The notes under the pieces: generated by a model
What the model saw: the letters and a program-made list of their open reading frames with translations, nothing else
What the model was told of the DNA's origin: nothing
Databases searched by the model: none
NCBI RefSeq assembly: GCF_000005505.3
Contig: NC_016134.3
Span: 10,770,624 to 10,834,623, forward strand
DNA from: Brachypodium distachyon
Taxonomy: Eukaryota; Streptophyta; Magnoliopsida; Poales; Poaceae
DNA length: 64,000 nucleotides
Reading direction: 5' to 3'
In this document: positions 46,103 through 57,780 of the stretch, piece by piece
Numbering within the stretch: the stretch's first letter is position 1
How the letters are laid out: each line of letters starts with the position of its first letter
Made by a program: the position numbers and the translations under genes

Positions 46103-48193
46103 ATGGCGGATCTTGCTAGCTCAAGCAGCGGGATCAGGAAGCTTAATAGCCACAACTATGGCTATTGGCAGACCTGCATGGAGTCCTACCTACAAGGTCA
46201 GGACCTATGGGAGGTCGTTGCGGGCACCGAAGCATTTCCTCCAGAGAATGCTGATGCCTTGCGGAAATGGAAGATCAAGTCAGGGAAGGTCATGTTTGTA
46301 TTAAAGACGACCATCGAAGAGGACCTATTGGAGCACATCCGTGATGAGAAGACACCTAAGGAGGCATGGGAGACTTTGGCAAAGCTATTCTCAAGGAAAA
46401 ATGAAGCACGGCTCCAGCTCTTGGAAAATGAGCTCGCAGGTATCTCACAAGGCAATCTATCCATCAGTCAATATTTTTCGAAGGTGAAGTTTATTTGCCG
46501 TGAGATATCCCAACTTGCCCCGGATGAGAAGGTGAGCGAGACTCGGATGAAGAGAATCATCATCCACGGTCTTAGACCCGAATACAATGGGTTTATGGCT
46601 GCGGTGATGGGATGGCCTACTCCACCTTCAGTAGTGGAGTTGGAGAATTTATTGGTAAATCAAGAGGAGTTAGCTAAGAAGATGGGGAGCATAACCATAA
46701 AGGAAGAAGAGGAGGCACTTTTCACTAAGAAGAAGAGCCCACACCAAAAACAATGGAAGCCCAAGCCTAAGTGGACAGAAGGTGGGAAAGAACATCCAAA
46801 GGAGAGAAGCAACTCTTCAGGGGGAGACCAACGAGAAAGACAAGGACCAAAATGGTACGAGAAGAATGCAAGGAGACCAAGTGATGGATGCTTCAATTGT
46901 GGCAAGGCAGGTCACTTTGCTCGAGAATGCCGATTTCGAAGGAGGTCAAATTATGGATGCTCCAATTGTGGTAAGAAAGGTCACCTTACTCGAGAATGTC
47001 GATATCCAAGAAGGCGTTATGAAGGGAATGTGGCCACCACAAAAGAGAAAGAGGAGATCACTCTAGAAGCATCCATGAGCGAAGAAGAATGGGACGCCGA
47101 AGCTGGATACTCTCAAGAGGTTGACATAGAAGACTTGGAGGAAAACATGGAAGTGCCAGCCCTTGCAATGGATGAAGAAGAGTTGGAGGAAGATATGGAG
47201 GCACCAGCCTTTGCGATGGATGAAGAAGAGTTGGAGGAAGACATGGAGCCACCAGTCTTTGCAACGGATGAAAAAGAGTTGGAGGAGGACATGGAGGCGC
47301 TAGCCCTTGCAGCAATCAAGGATCCAAAAATCAACTACAAAGATGATTGGATCGTTGATTCTGGGTGCTCCAACTATATGACTAATGATGACAACAAGCT
47401 GCAAGATATGACCGAGTGCAAGGGAGGAAAAATGGTGCTGACAGCTAACAACTCCAAGCTATCGATTTCCCATGTTGGAAAGACAGCCGTTCCAAGGTAT
47501 GGTCCTCAACAACTCCAACTTGAGAGAGTCTATCACGTCCCAGGCTTGAAAAAGAATCTGTTGTCAGTACCTCAACTGACAGCAGAAGGGAAGTATGTTC
47601 TGTTTGGTCCACAAGAAGTAGCAATCTTCAGAAGGCTCAAGGTGATCGGCACACCCATTATGGAAGGGAAAAAGAGAGACTCACTCTTTGTGCTCTCTGC
47701 TGAGTCAGCATATGTAGACAAGACTCGGAAGAATGAGACGGCTGATCTTTGGCATGTGCGGCTTGGACACGTCAGCTACCACAAGTTGAAGGAGATGATG
47801 GAGAAGCACGTAGTGAAGGGGCTTCCTGATCTTGATATCTGTACAGACATGGTGTGTGCTGGATGTCAGTATGGCAAGGCCCACCAATTGCCATACAAGG
47901 AGTCGCAGCATCAGTCAAAGGTACCTCTAGAGCTCATACACTCAGATGTCTTTGGCCCAGTCAAGCAAATATCACTTGGAGGCATGAGATACATGGTGAC
48001 CTTCATCGACGACTTCTCAAGGTACGTTTGGGTATACTTTATGAAGGAGAAGTCTGAGACCTTTATGAAATTTAACGAATTTAAGGATATGATAGAAGGT
48101 GAACTCGAGTATAAGATACGGTGCCTACGCACTGACAATGGGAGAGAATATTTATCCAATGAGTTCACCATCTATCTCGAGAAAATAAGATAA
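46103..48193 (+). pseudogene. Copia gag, protease and integrase (first part of polyprotein)
   Basis: In order: UBN2-type gag (about 1-200), two CCHC zinc knuckles ([28 protein letters not shown]), an acidic repeat region, the aspartic protease ([11 protein letters not shown]), the GAG_pre-integrase zinc site ([20 protein letters not shown]), and the integrase core with two acidic residues seen (HSDVFGP, RTDNGRE). The frame stops at 48191 because one A is missing in an A-run (about 48183); the integrase continues in the next frame (TPQQNGVAERKN). The start is Met at [10 protein letters not shown], about 175 bp after the primer site. Confidence 0.85.
47135..47320 (+). repeat. 48-bp tandem repeats encoding an acidic region in gag-pol
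   Basis: Four units start at 47135, 47183, 47231 and 47279, the last partial. Each encodes a variant of [16 protein letters not shown]. They sit between the zinc knuckles and the protease. Confidence 0.85.
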
Positions 48194-48194
48194 A

Positions 48195-50418
48195 AAGGCA
48201 GTTAACTTGCCCTAATACTCCACAACAAAATGGAGTAGCGGAGCGCAAGAATTGTCACCTTGCGGAAACTTGTCGGAGTATGTTGCATGCCAAAAATGTT
48301 CCTGGAAGATTCTGGGCCGAGTGTATGAGGACTGCAGCTCATGTGATTAATAAGCTACCACAAGTGAGGTTGGGGTTCAAATCACCACATGAGAAGCTTT
48401 GGAGGATGAAACCAGCCATCAGCCACCTCAAGGTATTTGGTTGTGTATGCTATATCTTTGTGCCAGATCACCTAAGAACCAAGTTTGAAAAGAAGTCGAA
48501 GAGGTGTATCTTTGTTGGTTACGATGATGCTTGAAAAGGATGGAGGTGTTGTGATCCAACCACAGGTAAATGTCACACCTCAAGGAACATTGTGTTCGAT
48601 GAAGCTTCTTCATGGTGGTCCCCTAAGAAAGAAGAGATTCCTGAATCACCTGACGTGGAGGAGGTTATAGAAGAAGAAAGAGATCAGAAGTTAGAAACCC
48701 CAAGTGAAGGAGAAATGAGCTCACCAAGTAAGACCAAGAGTCCGTGGAAGACTGGCATACACCAACCTGAAGAGCCACAAACCGAGGAGCATGATCAAGA
48801 ACTTCGAAGATCAACAAGACCCAGGAAGCCCAATCCAAGGTACGCTAATGCTGCTCTTGCCGATGAGTCTTTACCTATTGAGCCATCTTCCTATGAAGAA
48901 GCAGCACGAGGCCCTAAGTGGCAAAAGGCGATGGAAGAAGAGATTAAGGCACAAAAGGAAAACCAAACATGGGACTTAGTGCCAAAGCCAAAGGACGTGA
49001 AGCCAATATCCTGCAAATGGGTCTACAAAGTGAAAACCCGAACAGATGGCTCAATTGAAAGGTATAAAGCTCGACTTGTGGCACGAGGTTTCTCGCAGGA
49101 GTATGGACTGGATTACGAAGAAACATTCAGTTCGGTGGCAAAAATCACAACAGTTCGAGTCTTGCTTGCATTGGCTGCCAGCAAGTCTTGGGAGTTGTGG
49201 CAGATGGATGTTAAGAATGCCTTTCTGCATGGAGAACTTGACAAGGAGATTTACATGGAGCAGCCAAAGGGGTTTGAGAGCAAGAAATACCCCGAGCATG
49301 TCTGCAAACTAAAGAAGGCACTCTACGGGCTAAAGCAAGCACCAAGAGCATGGTACGGAAAGATCGGTGAGTTCCTAGTACACAATGGCTTTAAAGTTGC
49401 TTCATCAGACTCTAGTTTATTTGTGATGGCCAAGGAAGGAAGACTAGCAATAGTTCTAGTCTATGTTGATGACTTGATCATCACGGGAGATTACTCCGAG
49501 GAGATAGAAAGGACAAGGGAAAATCTCTCCGTGAGATTTCAAATGAAGGAACTTGGTGAGTTAAGACACTTCCTTGGACTTGAGGTGGAGCACACTAAGA
49601 ATGGGATATTCTTAGGCCAACAAAAGTATGCGAAGGACCTTCTTAAGAGGTATGGGATGCTTGACTGCAAACCTATTTCCACTCCTATGGATCCTAACGC
49701 AAGACTTCAAAAAGACAAAGGAAAGAACTTGGAGGATGCAACCATGTATCGGCAACTGGTCGGGAGTCTTATCTATCTGACACTTAGTCGGCCAGATATT
49801 TCCTATGCCGTTGGAGTGGCAAGCCGATACATGAGCACACCAAAGAAGCCTCACCTTGATGCAATAAGGCGAATACTTAGGTATGTCAAAGACACCTTAA
49901 ATTATGGCATCCTATATAAGAAAACAAAAGAATGCCAGGTTATTGGTTACTGCGACGCCGACTACGCCGGAGATTGTGATACACGGAGATCAACCACTGG
50001 ATATCTCTTCAGTCTTGGATCGGGAGCCATAACATGGTGCAGCAAAAGGCAACCTACAGTGGCACTATCAAGTACTGAAGCAGAATATCGATCAGCGGCA
50101 GTGGCAGCACAAGAAAGCACCTGGCTTAAACAATTGATGGAAGACCTTCATCAAACTCTAAAAGATCAGGTATGGATTTTCTGTGATAACTTATCCACCA
50201 TAAGGCTAGCAGAAAATCCTGTCTTCCATGCAAGGACAAAGCACATAGAGGTGCACTACCACTACATTAGAGAAAAGGTCCTTAAGGGGGAAATTGAGAT
50301 GGTGCCAACAAAGACAGAAGACCAGACTGCAGATATCCTCACCAAGAGTCTCAACAAATCAAAGTTCGAGAAGTTTCGAGAAGCTCTTGGCATGGTCACC
50401 AAAGAAGCTTTGCATTGA
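48195..50418 (+). pseudogene. Copia integrase end, reverse transcriptase and RNase H (second part)
   Basis: The frame after the break holds the integrase end (LKVFGCVCYIFVP), then an in-frame TGA at about 48531 where CGA or similar is expected. It continues through the RVT_2 reverse transcriptase ([42 protein letters not shown]) and RNase H ([28 protein letters not shown]), ending at 50416. One frameshift and one stop make the element non-autonomous. Confidence 0.85.
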
Positions 50419-50425
50419 GGGGGAG

Positions 50426-51135
50426 TGTTGGAGAATACAATGCAAGCTTCTAGAGTGTTCTCAATATTACAAGAAAGAAGACATTACTATGGAATACTCT
50501 AGAATATAAAATAAATAAAAGAGGGAACCTTCTAGTGTTTAGATATGCATGAAGAATTATGTAGAAGCTTTGGAATACTCTAGAATAGGAGTTTAAAATA
50601 AATAAATAGGAAACCTTCTAGTACCTAGATATTTATGTAGAAGCGTGTGGAAGGCTTTAGATATTTTGTATCAATGGCTAAGATTTTGACACATGTCAAA
50701 GATCCAATGGCCATGTAGTTCTATAAATAGAGGCCCTTGCCTCACACCTTGTGTAGTAGAGAATAAGAAGGTGAAGAAGGTGGAGAACAAGGTGTGAGCA
50801 AGTGTAAGGTGTGTATGCTCTCTCTTGTACTAATATTCTTAAGCAATATAGTACTACTTTGTTCATATAAGTCTCCCGGTTAGGCCTTGTTATTTCTAAG
50901 TACTTAGTGCATATAAGTTGTGATTTAACGTGAGCGGATTCGCCCGGAATCACAACGGTCTTGTTTCAACGTGAGTGGCATAGCCGCCCGGATTCAAGAC
51001 TTGCTTTAACGTGAGTGGCTCTGCCGCCCGGAAGCTTGCACTAAGTAAGTAGAAATAAAAAGGGACTAATCAACTAGCTGGTATAGGTGAATAGGCCCTC
51101 TCGTAGTGTGTTAGGTCCAGCTCGAATTCTCTACA
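50426..51135 (+). repeat. 3' LTR of the copia element (complete)
   Basis: The 710-bp LTR runs from TGTTGGAGAATAC to TCTCTACA, with a TATA box at 50721-50730. It is followed at once by the AGGCT target duplication and the rest of the dioxygenase exon. Confidence 0.92.
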
Positions 51136-52173
51136 AGGCTAAGTTGAAGTTCCAGAACGAAGGATATGGCGTGGACCGCATTGATTCGGACGAGCAAGTC
51201 CTCGACTGGTGCGACCGGCTCTGGCTCCAGCTCCAGCCCGAGGACGAGAGAAGGCTCCAGTTCTGGCCACAACCTCTCAGGTAGACAGTATTTCAGTCCA
51301 AGATTTATGCTACTACCTTTGATTTTTACTAAGTCAGTCACAATTAATATGGATCGGAGGTACGGAGTAGTATTATATTTTTTGGAGAGCATGCATATAA
51401 TGTGATGAGTGAATGTCTGATTTGCATTGGCAAGCAGCTTCTGCACGAGCACACGCTGGAGAGTGGGAGAGTGACCATGGAGGTGCTCAAGGCCATGGCG
51501 AAGCTTGTGGGGCAGAAGGAGGACTTCTTCATCGAGATGGTGGGCGAGAGGTTCAAATCCTACACCAGGTTCACCTACTACCCGCCCTGCCCGCGCTCGG
51601 ACCTCGTCAACGGGCTCAAGCCCCACACGGACAACTCCGTCGTCCTGCTCCTCCTCATGGACAAGGACGTCACCGGCCTCCAGGTGCTCAAAGATGGCAG
51701 CTGGATCGACGTTCCTGTTCTCGGTCACGACCTACTCGTCGGCGGCGACGAGGGGATGGAGGTATATATGTGCTCGATTACATATGAAGTACTCCTTTCG
51801 TTTCTAAATATAAGAAGTTCTAGCTTTGTCCTAAGTTAAATTTCTTTGACCAAATTTATGTATGCATACAGATCGTTAGCAACGCGGTCTTCAAGGCGCC
51901 GTGGCACCGCGTGGTGACGAACGCCGAGAAGGATAGGATGTCGCTAGCGGTGTTCTACCAGCCGGAGCCGGAGAGGATCATAGGGCCGCCAGGGAAACTT
52001 GTTCATGAGGAGCGCCCGCCATTCTTCAAGAGGTGCTTGGTTCAAACCTTGGCCGATGGCTATTGGGACGCGTTTGCGGTGGGCAACCGCACCGTGGACT
52101 TCCTCAATGTCAGGATTAATGATGAGGCGGCGGTGGCTAAAAACTGAATAATTAATTAGCCATCTCGATGTTG

Positions 52174-53942
52174 TGGTTTTTTTTTTACCAAAGCAGCGGC
52201 GCCGATTCATTAATTAAGAGTTGGAATATACAAGCGCAAAGCGCAAAGCAAAACGGAAGAGACAGAGCTACAGAGCAGGGAAAAGTAAGGAATAGTAAAC
52301 CCTAGCGGCTACTCGGGGGGTCTCACGGTCTCGAACCAAGTCTTCTCATCCATTAGAGTTTGGCGACACCGCGAAGGCCTGCCGCCTGCCACAGGCGGAC
52401 CTCTTCAACAACATCGGCAGCCACAGCGGAGGGTGGGCGACCTGAGGATTTAAAAACACGCTGGTTCCTTTCAAGCCAAACGAACCACCAGGACGCCATG
52501 ATGAGGCCGCCGAAGCTCTCCCTGTCGGCGGCGCATGTGAGGTGGGAGGCGTCCTTGTCCCACCAGGAGATAAGATCGCAGGCCGGAGCGGCAGCGCAGA
52601 GGAGCGACGCAAGCCACAGTCAGGGTAGGAGGGAGTTCCACACCTGGACCGTGAAGGAGCAGGCCGAGAAAAGGTGGAGGGCGGTCTCAGGTTGCGTGAA
52701 ACAGAGCTGGCAGGTGGTAACATGAGCAATGTTGCGCTTCACCAGCTGATCCGCCGTCAGACATTTGCCAAGGCACGCGAGCCAGGCGTTGAACTGCACC
52801 TTCGGCGGGATCTTGGTTTGCAGACGAGAGCATGTAGAGGAGAACGGGTCCTGCCCAAGAACTGAGCTCAATATGCACTCGCCGCAGAGTAAGAATCGCC
52901 CAATTTCCATACGAGCCTGTCATCCTGATCAGAAAGCTGAACAGTTTGTAAGAGCACCCAGAGCTCGACAAACTGGTTCAAGACAGCTGGGGGGGGGGGA
53001 TCCTTTTTGATTGCTTGGATCCAACCCCCCTGGTGCAGCGCCGCAGCAACAAAGGTCTTCTTCTTGAGCGAATGAGCAAATAGCAGTGGGTAGCGAGAGT
53101 GAAGGGGGGAGCCATTGAGCCAAGTGTTGAACCAAAAGGATGCCTTCAACCCATTACCGATGACAACAATGGAGCAAGCTTCGAACAGCGCCCTAGACAG
53201 CCGGTCTTGACCAAAGGGTTCGACCTGGGCGGGGGAGCCCCAGCCTTTCCATAGCCACAGCACCCGAAGGGCCATGGAGTGGCGTTGTAGACAAGGAATA
53301 CCAAGGCCTCCGAGAAGCTTAGGCGCACAGACGCGATTCCAGGCCACCAGACATTTAGCGCCAGGAGTATGATCGGTACCAGACCAAAGGAAAGCACGAC
53401 AGAGCCTGCCAATTTGCTTGATCACCCACACGGGGTTCTTAATGACCACCATCTGGAACGTCGGCAAGGCAGAGAGCACTACATTTATAAGCACAAGCCT
53501 CCCCGCCCGGCTCATGAATTGCCCTTGCCAGCCCGCCAGCTTCCGGCTCACCTTGTCGCTGAGAGGCTGGAAATCTCCTCTAGAGAGGCGCTTGTTAGAG
53601 AGAGGCATTCCGAGATAGAGGCAGGGGGAGGACCCAATGCTGCATGGTAGGGCCGTGGAGATCCGCCCCAGATCAATCTCCCCACATTGGATCGGGTACA
53701 AACTGCTCTTCGCAAAGTTGATCTTCAGGCCGGTGGCATTGCCGAAGAGATTCAATAAGGAAGCCGCAGCAGAAGCCTCAAGAACAGATGGCTGGATGAA
53801 AATCATCACATCATCGGCATAGATGGTGGTACGAGATATTGCCCTTCTCGGGAACTGTGCAAAAAGGCCCAGTGGCTGGATGGCACATCATCACATCATC
53901 GGCATAGATGGCTGGATGAAAATCATCACATCATCGGCATAG
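52174..53942 (-). mobile_element. 5'-truncated LINE 2 (reverse transcriptase end and zf-RVT)
   Basis: A poly-T at 52174-52183 marks the 3' end of a minus-strand LINE. It encodes the end of a reverse transcriptase, beginning around TIYADDVMIFIQPS (53830-53790), then SRAGRLVLINVVLSALP and a zf-RVT segment (CQLCFTQPETALHLF, about 52700). At its 5' edge a short unit (GCTGGATG ... CATCATCGGCATAGAT) occurs three times (53791, 53873, 53911), the last running into a copied dioxygenase exon. It lies in the 3' untranslated part of the dioxygenase. Confidence 0.82.
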
Positions 53943-54245
53943 ATCGTTAGCAACACGGTCTTCAAGACGCCGTGGCACCACGTGGTGACGAACGCCGAGA
54001 AGGAGAGGATGTCCCTGGTGGTGTTCTACCAACCGGAGCCGGAGAGGATCGTAGGGCTTCCCGGGGAACTTGTTCATGAGGAGCGCCCGCCATTCTTCAA
54101 GAGGTGCTTGGTTCAAACCTTGGCCGATGGCTATTGGGACACGTTTGCGGTGGGCGACCGCACCGTGGACTTCCTCAATGTCAGGATTAATGATGAGGCG
54201 GTGGTGGCTAAAAATTGAATAATTAATCGGCCATCTCGATGTTGT
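53943..54245 (+). pseudogene. Second copy of the last dioxygenase exon
   Basis: The copy matches 51872-52170, including the 3' untranslated start (CCATCTCGATGTTGT), with roughly 5-7% differences by eye. It begins exactly at the first base of the exon (ATCGTTAGCAAC) and encodes IVSNTVFKTPWHHVV through to a stop at 54216-54218. The iron-binding His is kept. No other exon of the gene is present upstream; the LINE 2 repeat abuts directly. It is not a gene on its own. Confidence 0.85.
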
Positions 54246-54405
54246 TTTTTCTCTCGTGCACACAAATAATGTTTAGTTTTTCCAGCACCAAATTAAATTC
54301 CATCACCATATGTTTCTTTTTTTTAATTATCTAGCCATATGTTGAAGACTCCGGTCAATGTAGTGACAATAAGAGCTGATAGATGTACTCCATGGAATAC
54401 ATTAT

Positions 54406-54518
54406 ACTTCCTCCGTTACATATTAAGTGACTCAAATTTACCAAATATGAATGTATTTATACCCAAAAAGCGTCTAGATACATGTAATATTTCGTCACTT
54501 AACATAGGACGGAGGGGG
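54406..54518. mobile_element. Stowaway-type MITE
   Basis: The 113-bp element has ends CTTCCTCCGTTACATATTAA and TTAACATAGGACGGAGGGGG with TA on both sides (54404-54405, 54519-54520). Confidence 0.75.
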
Positions 54519-54619
54519 TATAAATGAAATGGTTATTTGTCCAGTTGATTGAGAAAAATAGTTATTCCTTGGTCAATGAGTAATTATCTGTTGTTGTTCT
54601 AGAAAACAACAGAAGTACA

Positions 54620-57600
54620 GTGTGCCAATGCTTGATGGCTCAAGTGCGAGAATAGTATGTAGGGTGTGTACGCCGGCCTTATAGCGAAGGTCGCCGTACA
54701 CTTGAACAAGTTTGACACGTCGATATTTTTTGAATAGGTTCGGTTCACCCTGCGGGCACGACTTAGTCCTATGTTAGGAGAGGCTTCGAGGGGGTCGTTA
54801 GCCGGGTGTTTGGGCAGAACTCGTCTTCCCAAATCACCTATGGCGAGAGATTTCTAGGGGCCGCCTCGGACTTGGGCCGAACTTGTTTTCCCAAGTAGCG
54901 AGGTTGGGATACCCTCGAGACTCTAACCCGATCCCTCTACTTCAAGTCGAGGTCGTACTAGATGGCCCGGAACCTCGAAACTAGGCTTTCCAAGTCGCGT
55001 CCCCGAGGTCGAGTGGAGACTAAGCTCGACCCAAGCACTCGAGAGCGGGCTCCTTAGGTTGCTCTAGCCCTCTTCCCTTTGATCTTATTCCAATTGTGAG
55101 TGAATGATACATGCCCCATGGGGGGTATTTATAGACTAGGGGTCCATGACAAAAGACCATGGCTACCCTTGAGGGAGAGAGAAAGTGAGGGCAAAGTGGT
55201 AAACTCCTCCCTACACCTTTCTTGACCCCTACTCAAGCTCCCCTTCTCCTTTGACCATGGCATGCAGGCTTGACTTGTTGACTCCTTTGACCGGCGCCTA
55301 GTTGGCAATTTGACCGATCTTTGGGATTTGTTGACTTGGTCGTCGCCACGTAGGATTATGACCCGGCCCATGTAAGGATTTTATGATATTACAACAGTAG
55401 CCCCCTTGAGCCGAAGGCATTGGGAATGCCTTCAGGTCAACTTCAACGTTGATGGCGTGCCGAGATTCTTCTTCCGACACCCGGAGCGTAGCTCTCCTTG
55501 GGGCGAGCCACCGCCTAGGTAGGTTTTACGAGGAAACCAGGCCTAGGTGGGCTACCTTGTGAGATACTTGTAGTTTCGGGAGTGACCTTCAAGATGTTGC
55601 ATTGGGGAGCCACCGGCTAGGTAACCTTCCTTGAGTAGGAAAGTAGACCTAGGTGGGCTTGTTACACAAATTTTGTGGCCTTGTGAGTTTTGGCGCATCC
55701 CAAGGGCTCCTAGGGATTTTTCCTGCGGAAACTTAGAATCTTCGGCATGGAGAACCACCGGCTAGACTAGTTTCTCGATGAGAAACCAAGCCCAGGTGGG
55801 TTCCTTCACGAGGTTTCGCCGATCTTGAAGTCCATTTCCGAAGAAATAGACATTTTCGAGGTCTTCCTTGCGAGAAACCAAGGCCACAAAGGCCGATCTT
55901 GCGAACTTCTGAACTTGAAAACTCCCCCGCGGATTTTCGGGAAGTCCGGAGGGGCTTGGTGTCAATCTTCAGAGCCGCGGGGGCTTTTTTGTGATTTTTA
56001 TCTTGCGGCAACGAGGGCGTGTCTTGAAATTCCCACGCCTTGAGGGGCTTTTTTGTGAAAAAATCCTCGAGCCAGGGCTCGTCCCCGCGCCCAAGCATTC
56101 TCGGGCTGCAACGGCTACGCGGGCTTCTTGGGCATGCGGGCCAAACCTGACCGGGCCCGATAAGGGTTTCCTCGCGCGTAGTTGGGCCGCGGCTTGTCCG
56201 GCCCAACTAGGCCAGCGTAACGGTCTGGGCATTAGTGGTCTGATCGGATGGCTGTGGGCGCTCCGATGCCCTAGGTCGGACGGCGGCTGGTCATCTTCCT
56301 CCTTTGTACGGGGCGGGAAAGGAAGCCGTCCTCCTTTCCTCTTTTAGCGACAACGTCGTCACCTCGGGTGACGCCGGCGGCCACGGCCCTTGCAGGGGCG
56401 GCGTGGACCGGTCCTGGGGAGACCACCCGACCATCTCTTCCTCCCCCCGGTGCTTCCTTTTTCCTTTTTTCCCTTCATTTTTGTCTTGGCGTTGGACAAT
56501 GTCTGTCCCCAAGCCGGCGACGTGTCGATCTTTGGGTGGTCGGACCCGGACGCCGAGGGGGTCCATTGGCCTATAAAATGGAGCCGTGGGAGTCTTGGGA
56601 GACTACGCCCACTCCTGTTTCCTCCCCTTCCGGTGCCAAAGACGAGCTCGGCGGCACCTGAAGGACAGGACGGGACCGGTGGCGACTAGGGGCTTCTCGG
56701 GAGCGCATAGCCCGTCCAGGAGGTTGCCTAGCCCGCCGTGGGTGTTGAAGATTGTCAGAGCCTCGTGGGGTTTGAGTTTTCAGAGGGTCCCCGGCTTTGA
56801 GAGGTGCCCTCGGTGCTTGCAGTTTGAGCCGAGACAAGGAGGCACGCGGCTTCTTCCGTGTCCTTGCTGAGGTGAGCATTGCTCGGGCGGATCTCCTTGG
56901 AGTAGATAGCACTACCGTGGGTGCTTCTCCGTGACGCGAGACGAAGCGGCGCCGGCCGCCGTCATTTCATCGAGTAGCTTGTGTGCGGCACCGGCGTGAC
57001 GCGGGGGCGTGATCGGCGCGGGCGAAGGTTGTGCAGGACGCGTCACGGACACGTGCGTCCGGCGCGGCGCTGGTCCACCATGCGGCAGGGCGGGCGCCCG
57101 AGCGTGTCGCGGTGCTTGCCGAGGTTGGGCGTGTCGGGCGTGGCCGACTGACGTGTAGGGCAGGTCACGGGTGCGTGCGCGGGGCCCGGTGTGCTGCGCC
57201 TGAGTAAGGCACGCGGCCGACGAAAAAAGTGGGGGAAACGGGGCGCGTCCCGGTGTCGACCGCGGCGAGTCGGGGCTTCGGCATGGCGCGGACCGGGGTG
57301 TCGGTCATTTGACGGAACACCCTGCGGGCGGCTGCCCCTTGCTCCATCCTTGGGCCGGATCAATGGCCGGGTAGTGGGCCTTGGACAACGCTGGTGGAGC
57401 TGGGCTCCCCTTCCCCATCTTCTCCTTTTTAATTCAGGCCGGACCAGCGTCTGGGCTGCGGGCCATGGACTGCTCCTTGGGGAGTTGGGCTCCCTCTCTC
57501 CTTTTTTTTGGGGGGCGTCTCAGGCCGGCGGTTGTGCGCGCAAGGTTTCCGGGCCTGTTTTTCCGTGGACCGAGGCGGACCGGAGGTCGGCGGGCCATGG

Positions 57601-57780
57601 GTGGCGGGGGGAGCTGGGCTCCCCTTTTTTTGTTGAGGTGGCTTCGACCGGCCGGGCCGTACCCGGGCCTTGGGCCGTTTTTGGGGGGATTCCTCCCTCT
57701 CTTCATTTCTTTTTTTTTACCGGCGGTTGTGCGCGGCCTCGTGGTGTAGATTTTCCCTAGTTGCTTCCTTAGGAGTTTTT
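54620..57780 (+). mobile_element. 5' LTR/leader region of a gypsy-type element
   Basis: This stretch has no protein-coding gene but contains sequence typical of long leaders and LTRs of grass gypsy-type elements (for example CAGTAGCCCCCTTGAGCCGA, 55387-55406). Diverged repeats with a GAGCCACCGGCTAGGT ... CCTAGGTGGGCT core occur near 55505, 55608 and 55750. A second set (GGGCC ... GAGCTGGGCTCCCC) recurs near 57378, 57458 and 57592. LTR borders could not be placed, and the other end lies outside the window. Confidence 0.5.

Larger units (their letters stand above)
45582..51135 (+). mobile_element. Copia LTR retrotransposon with truncated 5' LTR
   Basis: It is flanked by a perfect AGGCT duplication (45577-45581, 51136-51140) inside the dioxygenase exon. 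The 3' LTR is 50426-51135 (710 bp, TGTTGGAG to TCTACA), preceded by the polypurine GAGGGGGAG. The 5' LTR is only 45582-45925 (344 bp) and corresponds to 50803-51135 of the 3' LTR. A primer binding site TGGTATCAGAGC (45928-45939, initiator Met-tRNA) follows it. A TATA box (CTATAAATAG, 50721-50730) in the 3' LTR puts the transcript start near 50755, about 45 bases before the point where the 5' LTR begins. Shared LTR parts differ at about nine positions plus one 10-bp indel. Confidence 0.93.
45210..52147 (+). pseudogene. 2-oxoglutarate/Fe(II) dioxygenase gene interrupted by a copia element
   Basis: The coding parts are 45210-45581 and 51141-51280 (one exon, cut by the insertion), 51435-51761 and 51872-52147, together about 371 codons. 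The N-terminal DIOX_N part shows IPIVDVSRLAES and GPFVATGHGM. The catalytic part has HTD in KPHTDNSVVLL, His in APWHRVVTN and Arg in DRMSLAVF, so all iron and 2-oxoglutarate ligands are present. It resembles SRG1/norcoclaurine-synthase-like plant 2-ODDs; the substrate cannot be told. The exon ending at 51280 leaves two bases of a codon, yet the only nearby acceptor (CAAG, 51434) starts in phase 0, so the frame does not close. One base change at that acceptor would explain it. With the 5.5 kb insertion in its exon, the gene is almost surely inactive. Confidence 0.8.

Noticed and set aside
56291..57760. Several long frames in the gypsy-type leader
   Set aside because: They overlap on both strands in GC-rich DNA and show no domain; the leader position explains them better.
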